Assembly (NCBI GenBank): GCA_026392815.1 | Contig: JAPLBI010000165.1 | Span: forward strand, 19,262 to 25,261 | Length of the DNA: 6,000 nucleotides | Direction of reading: 5' to 3' | Source: Actinomycetota bacterium | Lineage (GTDB): Bacteria > Actinomycetota > Actinomycetes > Nanopelagicales > Nanopelagicaceae | In this document: positions 1-6,000 of the stretch, piece after piece | How positions within the stretch are numbered: the stretch's first letter is position 1 | How the letters are laid out: the number at the start of each line of letters is the position of its first letter | Made by a program: the position numbers and the translations under genes | Notes under the pieces: model-generated | Told to the model about the DNA's origin: nothing | Seen by the model: the letters and a program-made list of their open reading frames with translations, nothing else | Database searches by the model: none

Positions 1-2
1 AA

Positions 3-1364
3 TGGTTCGCTCTGGCTATTTTGGCCGGACATACCGCAGCCAAAATTCTGCAGATAAATGCTGGAATGGTTCTTGATCTATTTCTCTTTAACCTGGTTAT
101 CGTTGCGGCGATTATTTCGCTAATTCGCGCACCGCTTCACAGCGATCCATTTGCGATCTCTTTCACCACACTTGCAATAGCGTCATGGGGAATCGGTTCG
201 CTCTATTCGAGCCTTGCTCAATTCTTTAACTTCAATGCTAATTCTTTGCTCTTTTCAAATATTGCATATGCGCTCTTCTACCCTTTTGCCTTCATAGCAA
301 TTCCCCGCATTCTTGGACGTAGGCAGCGGCTTCGTTTACTTGAGCTGCTAGATGCAGCGATCTTTGGGCTGGGCTTGAGTTCAATAGTTACTGCGTTGAT
401 TCTTATTCAATTCATCTCCAATATCCCTGGGGATAGCACTAGCGCCTTCTTTGCAGTCTTATATCCAGTCTGCGATATCGCTTTAGTTGTAATCGCCATT
501 GTTAGCGCAGTTGTCTCTGGATTTTCAACTAGATCAGCGCTTTTGATATCTGGAGTTATGATTTTTGCGATTACTGATTTCTATTTTCTCTGGGCGCAAA
601 TTACTAATTCTTACCAATTTGGACAGATCAGCGATAACGGTTGGTTACTTGGAATAACCATCATCACCTTCTCGTTATGGGCAGCGCCAAACAATCTGCA
701 GGCAGAAACTAAAATCCATCCAGCGTTAATTGCAGTCTCCATCTTTATCAGCCCCGCGCTGCTATCTGCAATTGCACTTCGTCCGGATTACTTCCCGATC
801 TATGTTGTTATTCCAACTATCGCTACGTTATTTATGGCATTTGTAAGAATGACTCTAGTTATCAGGCAGGCCAGTAATTTAGGTGAAGAGAAGATTTTGG
901 CGCGCACCGATGAGTTAACTGGTCTACCTAATCGCCGCCGCTTAGTTGCTGAAATCAGCGCGCTAAGTGGCGTGGAAGGTGCCCTGCTTTTATTGGATCT
1001 CGATGGGTTTAAACCGGTTAACGATCAATATGGCCATGAGATGGGCGATCAAATTCTGCAACAAGTAGCAGCACGATTTAGTCGATCACTTCCAACAGGT
1101 TCTGTTCTGGCAAGACTTGGCGGAGATGAGTTTGGAGTAATCGTGCTCGGTAGCCCCGATACAACGTTAGAAGTAGCGCATGCACTGCGTGCAACGTTGA
1201 GTTATCCATTTACCGTTGGAGGAAATCAAATTTCAATTAGCGTGAGTATTGGACATGTGAGAAACGATAAGAACGGTGATTTACTGCAACGAGCAGACGC
1301 TGCGATGTATGAAGCAAAGCGCAGCGGTGTGGCTATTGTGGAGGCAGCGGTTTATCAGCCTTGA
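3..1364 (+). CDS. Membrane-bound diguanylate cyclase (GGDEF domain), probably 5'-partial
   Basis: Predicted inner-membrane enzyme that condenses two GTP into cyclic di-GMP. Numbering is from the TTG at 21. Residues about 17-280 are mostly hydrophobic, with roughly eight or nine membrane segments and no recognisable soluble sensor domain. The GGDEF domain covers about 293-447: DELTGLPNRR begins at 297, metal-binding DLDGF at 326-330, VNDQYGH at 333-339 and an intact GGDEF at 367-371 (bases 1119-1133). The intact catalytic motif suggests an active cyclase. The inhibitory RxxD site normally just before GGDEF is absent (P and S at those positions), and there is no EAL or HD-GYP domain. The frame stays open to base 3 with hydrophobic codons (WFALAIL), so the real start is probably upstream; TTG 21 and ATG 66 are alternatives, neither with a clear ribosome binding site. 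The input signal is unknown. The last 32 bases overlap the convergent photolyase gene. Confidence 0.88.
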   Translation, partial: WFALAILAGHTAAKILQINAGMVLDLFLFNLVIVAAIISLIRAPLHSDPFAISFTTLAIASWGIGSLYSSLAQFFNFNANSLLFSNIAYALFYPFAFIAIPRILGRRQRLRLLELLDAAIFGLGLSSIVTALILIQFISNIPGDSTSAFFAVLYPVCDIALVVIAIVSAVVSGFSTRSALLISGVMIFAITDFYFLWAQITNSYQFGQISDNGWLLGITIITFSLWAAPNNLQAETKIHPALIAVSIFISPALLSAIALRPDYFPIYVVIPTIATLFMAFVRMTLVIRQASNLGEEKILARTDELTGLPNRRRLVAEISALSGVEGALLLLDLDGFKPVNDQYGHEMGDQILQQVAARFSRSLPTGSVLARLGGDEFGVIVLGSPDTTLEVAHALRATLSYPFTVGGNQISISVSIGHVRNDKNGDLLQRADAAMYEAKRSGVAIVEAAVYQP

Positions 1365-2697
1365 TTTCCTTAAGTCTTTCAAGTGATTCCAGACGTTCGG
1401 CCGCGTGATCAACAATTCGTTCTGCATAACCCTTTGAATATCCATCTAAGTACAACCACGGTTCGTGTATCTCTGCCGCAGATAAGTGAGCTAGCTCAGG
1501 AACATACTTTCGAATGTAATCGCCGTTTTCATCAAAGCGTCGACCTTGTTCAATTGGATTAAAGACGCGGTAATAAGGTGAAGCATCAGTTCCAGTTCCA
1601 GCAGTCCATTGCCAGCCATGAGCATTTGATGCAGGATCAAAATCAACTAAGTGTTCTGCAAAGAAACGCTCGCCTAGTTGCCATTCGAGGTGCAGGTCTT
1701 TAACTAAGAAAGATGCCACAACCATGCGCGTGCGGTTATGCATCCAGCCCTCTTTAACTAACTGGCGCATCGCAGCATCAACAAATGGGTAGCCCGTCTT
1801 ACCTTCACACCAAGCTTTAAATTGCTTTCCAGGTTTGTCATAACGCATCGCCTTAAATTGTGGCGCGTAGTAATCAGTATCGGTATGTGGGTTGTTAAAT
1901 AGAACATCGGCATAGAACTCGCGCCAAGCGATCTCTTTACGGAAAGTATCGTGCGCCTTGGAATCGCCTAAGTTTTGGATCAAGGTACGCGGATGGATCT
2001 CGCCAAACTTTAGGTAAGTACTCATCTTGGAAGTGCCATCAATGGCGGCAAAGTTGCGATTCTCGTCGTAACTATCAAGGCCCTTCTTAACAAACTCTTT
2101 AAAGCGCGCCAGCGCTGCTGATTCTCCTGCTTGAATAACTTCAACGCCTTCTGGCATTACAAAATCAGGAAAGGCGCGGTACTTAGCAGGCGGAGTTGGC
2201 GCCTTAATTTCTTTCGGAGTCTTGGCAGGTGCGCGCCAGCCATGCACACACCAAGCGCGATAGAAAGGTGTGTAAACGCGATACGGGGTGCCATCACTCG
2301 GCTTAACAACACGACCCGGTGCAACTGCGTAAGGACTTCCGGTACGAATTAAATTAATGCCCGCTTTTTCAACACGTAGGTCTCGTTCTGCGCCAAAGCG
2401 TTCGTATTCAGTTGAGATGTGAACTTCGGTGACACCGTAAAGTTCAATGAGTTCTTTTAAGACTTCAACTTGATCGCCTTCGATGATGTGCAACTTATTG
2501 CCGAGTGATTCATCGAGTGCGCGAAGTGATTGACCCATATAGGCAAGGAGTTTTGCGCCAGCTTCAGCGATCTGAGTTTTATCGAGGATAAAGACAGGAA
2601 CTATCTCATCGCTATTTTCAATCGCTGCAACTAAAGCAGGGTGATCAGAAATACGCAGATCCCGTCGAAACCAAACAATGTTTCGACGTGTAGCCAT
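1333..2697 (-). CDS. phrB: Deoxyribodipyrimidine (CPD) photolyase, class I
   Basis: Flavoenzyme that uses blue light to split cyclobutane pyrimidine dimers in DNA. The 454-residue length is normal for the cryptochrome/photolyase family. The N-terminal antenna-binding Rossmann domain (about 5-160) opens with NIVWFRRDLRISDHPAL. The FAD-binding helical domain (about 200-400) carries TSKMSTYLKFGEIHPR (222-237), EIAWREFY (255-262), GWMHNRTRM (317-325) and SNAHGWQWTAGTGTDASPYY (357-376). By alignment from memory with E. coli PhrB, the dimer-contact residues E255, W258, N321, R322 and M325 are kept, and N358 matches the FAD N5-facing Asn of photolyases, favouring repair enzyme over signalling cryptochrome. 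Two of the three electron-transfer tryptophans are present (W362, W339); the distal one is Tyr286. The antenna cofactor cannot be told. The ATG at 2697 lies 11 bases after the citrate synthase stop, with only a weak purine-rich leader, so cotranscription is likely. Confidence 0.95.
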   Translation of the reverse strand: MATRRNIVWFRRDLRISDHPALVAAIENSDEIVPVFILDKTQIAEAGAKLLAYMGQSLRALDESLGNKLHIIEGDQVEVLKELIELYGVTEVHISTEYERFGAERDLRVEKAGINLIRTGSPYAVAPGRVVKPSDGTPYRVYTPFYRAWCVHGWRAPAKTPKEIKAPTPPAKYRAFPDFVMPEGVEVIQAGESAALARFKEFVKKGLDSYDENRNFAAIDGTSKMSTYLKFGEIHPRTLIQNLGDSKAHDTFRKEIAWREFYADVLFNNPHTDTDYYAPQFKAMRYDKPGKQFKAWCEGKTGYPFVDAAMRQLVKEGWMHNRTRMVVASFLVKDLHLEWQLGERFFAEHLVDFDPASNAHGWQWTAGTGTDASPYYRVFNPIEQGRRFDENGDYIRKYVPELAHLSAAEIHEPWLYLDGYSKGYAERIVDHAAERLESLERLKEIKADKPLPPQ

Positions 2698-2708
2698 AAC
2701 TTTATTGG

Positions 2709-3824
2709 TTAGCCGTGAAGCATTCCGACTGAGTCATCCCAGCCGTCAACATCTTCTGGCTTGCGTGGACCCTTGCCAACATAACGTGCAGATGGACGGA
2801 TCAAGCGACCAGTGCGCTTCTGCTCAAGGATGTGTGCAGACCAACCTGCAGTACGAGCAGCGGTAAACATTGAAGTAAAGAGCGGTGCTGGAACTTCTGC
2901 GAAGTCCAAGATAATCGCAGCCCAGAATTCAACGTTTGTCTCCAAGACGCGATCTGGTTGGCGCTCACGAAGCTCTTGCAGAGCAGCCTTTTCCAGCGCT
3001 TCTGCAACCGCGTAACGTGGTGCGTTAAGTTCTTTAGCAGTACGACGAAGTGTGCGAGCGCGTGGATCTTCGGCGCGATAAACGCGGTGTCCGAATCCCA
3101 TCAAGCGCTCTTTGCGATCAAGCAAGCCCTTTACATAAGCAGTTGCATCGCCAGACTTTTCTACTTCTTCAATCATGTGCAATACACGTGATGGAGCGCC
3201 ACCGTGAAGTGGGCCTGACATCGCACCGATTGCACCAGAGATTGCTGCACAAACATCTGCACCAGTTGATGCGATTACACGACCGGTAAATGTTGACGCG
3301 TTCATTCCGTGTTCTGCTGCTGATACAAAGTAAGCATCGATTGCGCGAACGTGAAGTGGATCAGGCTCTCCGCGCCAACGGATCATCATGCGCTCAACAA
3401 CTGTATGCGCCTTATCAACTTCTGATTGCGGAACCATTGGCTGCCAAGTTCCGCGAGCAGCTTGTGCCAAGTATGAAAGAACCATTACAGATGTACGTGC
3501 CAGGTTGCTGCGCGCTTCTTCATCTGAAATATCAAGTAGTGGTTTGAAACCCCATGCTGGTGCCAACATCGCAATCGCTGATTGGATATCTACGCGCACA
3601 TCACCTGAGTGAACAGGAAGTGGGAATGGTTCAGCGTTTGGAAGACCTGGATTAAATAGATCATCAACTAGCAAGCCCCATACGTTTCCGAAGGTAACGC
3701 GACCAACAAGGTCATCGATATCAACGCCGCGATAACGCAGTGCGCTGCCTTCTTTATCTGGTTCTGCAATTTGTGATTCGAAGGCGATAACGCCTTCCAG
3801 GCCGGGTTTGAAATCATCTGACAT
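2709..3824 (-). CDS. Citrate synthase (actinobacterial citrate synthase 2 type)
   Basis: Condenses oxaloacetate and acetyl-CoA into citrate at the TCA cycle entry, in the cytoplasm. From ATG 3824 the protein is 371 residues, the usual size of short dimeric-type citrate synthases. Motifs in order: EHGMNAST with oxaloacetate-binding H172, GPLHGGAPSRVL with catalytic H207, GFGHRVYRAEDPRA with H246 and R255, NVEFW at 297-301, ARTAGW with R325 and IRPSARYVG with R343. The third catalytic residue, Asp in E. coli and pig enzymes, is Glu299; I recall the same in other actinobacterial citrate synthase 2 proteins. The ATG start gives MSDDFKPGLEG, matching the family start; an in-frame GTG at 3839 would add five residues and is disfavoured. 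GGAG lies only one base before the ATG, too close for a standard ribosome binding site. 2-Methylcitrate synthase activity cannot be excluded, but no prp genes are near. First gene of a unit with photolyase. Confidence 0.93.
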   Translation of the reverse strand: MSDDFKPGLEGVIAFESQIAEPDKEGSALRYRGVDIDDLVGRVTFGNVWGLLVDDLFNPGLPNAEPFPLPVHSGDVRVDIQSAIAMLAPAWGFKPLLDISDEEARSNLARTSVMVLSYLAQAARGTWQPMVPQSEVDKAHTVVERMMIRWRGEPDPLHVRAIDAYFVSAAEHGMNASTFTGRVIASTGADVCAAISGAIGAMSGPLHGGAPSRVLHMIEEVEKSGDATAYVKGLLDRKERLMGFGHRVYRAEDPRARTLRRTAKELNAPRYAVAEALEKAALQELRERQPDRVLETNVEFWAAIILDFAEVPAPLFTSMFTAARTAGWSAHILEQKRTGRLIRPSARYVGKGPRKPEDVDGWDDSVGMLHG

Positions 3825-3931
3825 GCTCCAATTCTGCACCGTCCGAGGGGGTGCTGACGACCACTAGTACGAGAAATGGCCAGAAAGTGCCAGAAGATGA
3901 CGCGGAAGTGAAAGTGAGGTTCGATACATCT
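3825..3931. promoter_or_regulatory. Divergent intergenic region expected to hold promoters for citrate synthase (-) and pdxH (+)
   Basis: With the preferred ATG starts, these 107 bases separate two divergently transcribed units and are the only place for both promoters. I could not assign a convincing -35/-10 pair on either strand; TACTAG, read on the minus strand around 3865-3870, is the nearest thing to a -10 box for citrate synthase but lacks the final T. A short inverted repeat, GCACC at 3836-3840 and GGTGC at 3850-3854 with a 9-base spacer, lies in the citrate synthase leader. GAGG at 3916-3919 is a possible but distant (12-base) ribosome binding site for pdxH. The regulatory role is inferred from gene layout only. 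Confidence 0.45.
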
Positions 3932-4591
3932 ATGAGCGAACTCGACCGTGAAGCGATCCGTGCCATGCGCCGTTCTTACGGCGAGGTCGGACTCGAGAAT
4001 TTACCCGCCGATCCATTCGCCGCTTTCAGCTCCTGGCTAAAGGAGGCGGCGGCAAATGACTTTATCGTCGAAGCTAACGCGATGGTGCTTTCAACCCTGG
4101 GTCCGGAAGAACATATCTCTACGCGCACCGTTTTATTAAAAGATATCTCTGAAGGCGGCTTTACCTTCTTTACAAATTACTCATCTCGTAAAGCGCAAGC
4201 GATGGAGCTAAATTCGCAAGTCACACTTTTATTTCCTTGGTATGCGATGGAGCGCCAAGTTTCGATAAGTGGATTTGTCGAAAAGATTTCTGAAAGTGAA
4301 TCTGCCGAATACTTTGCATCGCGTCCTTGGTCTAGCCAGATTGGGGCGTGGGCGAGTGCGCAATCTTCACCACTTTCATCACGTGAAGAACTTGAACAAC
4401 GCTTCGCCGGTGCATCGCAAAAATGGCCCGAGGGCAGCACCGTTCCGAAGCCACCACATTGGGGCGGCTATCGAGTTACACCGATCAGTATTGAATTCTG
4501 GCAAGGGCGCTATTCAAGGCTGCATGATCGCTTGCGCTATGAGCGGGCTAACAGCGATACCGAGTGGGAGATCACTCGCTACTACCCGTAG
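3932..4591 (+). CDS. pdxH: Pyridoxamine/pyridoxine 5'-phosphate oxidase
   Basis: FMN enzyme that oxidises pyridoxamine or pyridoxine 5'-phosphate with O2 to pyridoxal 5'-phosphate, the last step of de novo or salvage vitamin B6 synthesis; cytoplasmic homodimer. From ATG 3932 the protein has 219 residues, close to E. coli PdxH. Visible family motifs: RTVLLKD (65-71) and FFTNYSSRKAQ (79-89) for FMN binding, FPWYAMERQV (101-110), SRPWSSQIGAWAS (130-142), KPPHWGGYRV (173-182) and the PdxH signature IEFWQGRYSRLHDR (187-200). The chain ends RYYP, comparable to the usual arginine-to-proline terminus. An in-frame GTG at 3851 would add 27 polar residues of no recognisable family character and put the start 11 bases from the opposite gene's alternative GTG, leaving no promoter room, so ATG 3932 is preferred. 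The product is the cofactor needed by SerC, encoded 9 bases downstream and probably cotranscribed. Confidence 0.95.
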   Translation: MSELDREAIRAMRRSYGEVGLENLPADPFAAFSSWLKEAAANDFIVEANAMVLSTLGPEEHISTRTVLLKDISEGGFTFFTNYSSRKAQAMELNSQVTLLFPWYAMERQVSISGFVEKISESESAEYFASRPWSSQIGAWASAQSSPLSSREELEQRFAGASQKWPEGSTVPKPPHWGGYRVTPISIEFWQGRYSRLHDRLRYERANSDTEWEITRYYP

Positions 4592-4597
4592 TCTTAG

Positions 4598-5719
<1,122 letters not shown>

Positions 5720-5726
5720 AGCCCAG

Positions 5727-6000
5727 ATGCCAAAGACATTTCAGCGTAACGGGCAGTTCTGGCTGCTCGCACTTCAAGTAGCGACGGTTAACTTCTTCAC
5801 TGGTGGATTCGGTCCATCTCAAGCGCTACTTCGTGAGGATCAAGGCACATCACTTGGCGTTGCCGGACTTCACGGAACTGCGATGGGCGTTGCCGCAATT
5901 ATTGCGGGTGGAATGAATTCAAAGTTGGTCCACCGCTTTGGTCGTTCAAATACAACTTGGATCGGCTTAACAGTATTTTCAATCGGTATCGTATTTTTCG
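5727..6000 (+). CDS. MFS transporter, N-terminal part (3' end beyond window)
   Basis: An ATG at 5727, 7 bases after the serC stop, opens a frame that runs uninterrupted to the window end (91 codons). The protein starts MPKTFQRNGQFWLLALQ and shows a first membrane helix at about 11-29, a second at about 44-62, a short cytoplasmic loop and the start of a third at about 76-91. The loop SKLVHRFGR (65-73) resembles MFS motif A between helices 2 and 3, with the basic R-x-G-R end (70-73), and sits where that motif should be. This supports a major facilitator superfamily permease in the inner membrane. Substrate cannot be inferred from the visible part. The close spacing suggests it shares the pdxH-serC transcript; as for serC, no ribosome binding site is evident upstream. 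Confidence 0.8.
   Translation, partial: MPKTFQRNGQFWLLALQVATVNFFTGGFGPSQALLREDQGTSLGVAGLHGTAMGVAAIIAGGMNSKLVHRFGRSNTTWIGLTVFSIGIVFF

Noticed and set aside
2..79. Short plus-strand frame from ATG 2 ending in TGA at 77-79
   Set aside because: About 25 codons, out of frame with the membrane protein whose frame is open through the same bases; no support as a gene.
2131..2352. Plus-strand 73-codon open frame inside the photolyase gene
   Set aside because: Antisense to a complete, well-conserved gene; its product is Arg/Asn/Cys-rich with no family resemblance.
2678..3612. Several plus-strand open frames opposite citrate synthase (for example 2812-3015, 3050-3289, 3290-3547)
   Set aside because: They overlap one another and a fully motif-supported gene, have unusual composition and no leader or recognisable domain: antisense shadows.
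3825..3839. GTG 3839 as the citrate synthase start
   Set aside because: Adds five residues (GTG-coded M, QNWS) not seen in the family; the ATG at 3824 gives the expected MSDDF start.
4177..4440. Minus-strand 87-codon frame inside pdxH
   Set aside because: Wholly antisense to conserved FMN-binding and core PdxH sequence; no recognisable product.
5720..5726. Terminator between serC and the MFS gene
   Set aside because: Only 7 bases, with no stem-loop or T-run; readthrough is expected.

Overview
The window reads as a compact, moderate-GC actinobacterial chromosome segment with six protein genes and almost no non-coding DNA. The lineage call rests on three things: a citrate synthase of the actinobacterial 'citrate synthase 2' type (start region MSDDFKPGLEG, catalytic-region NVEFW), a phosphoserine aminotransferase of the actinobacterial subfamily, and their placement next to pdxH. 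Gaps of 7 to 11 bases between genes and an overlapping gene end suggest a streamlined genome. A freshwater planktonic actinobacterium (Nanopelagicales/acI-like) fits, but that is inference, not proof.

Layout: positions 3-1364 (+) hold a multi-pass membrane GGDEF protein whose true 5' end is probably off the window. It converges on, and overlaps by 32 bases, a class I CPD photolyase (1333-2697, -). The photolyase is the second gene of a minus-strand unit led by citrate synthase (2709-3824, -), 11 bases apart. A 107-base divergent region (3825-3931) separates this from a plus-strand run: pdxH (3932-4591), serC (4601-5719) and the beginning of an MFS transporter (5727-6000, cut by the window end).

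Functionally, PdxH makes pyridoxal 5'-phosphate, the cofactor of SerC in serine biosynthesis. Citrate synthase is the TCA entry enzyme. Photolyase repairs UV lesions with light, as expected for a sunlit habitat. The membrane GGDEF protein probably makes cyclic di-GMP in response to an unknown membrane signal.

No mobile element, CRISPR array, RNA gene, phage gene or defence system is visible. This is mostly housekeeping DNA; the points worth a second look are residue substitutions at known catalytic or electron-transfer sites, start-codon choices in the divergent region, the overlapping gene ends and the weak ribosome binding sites. I do not see a previously undescribed system here.
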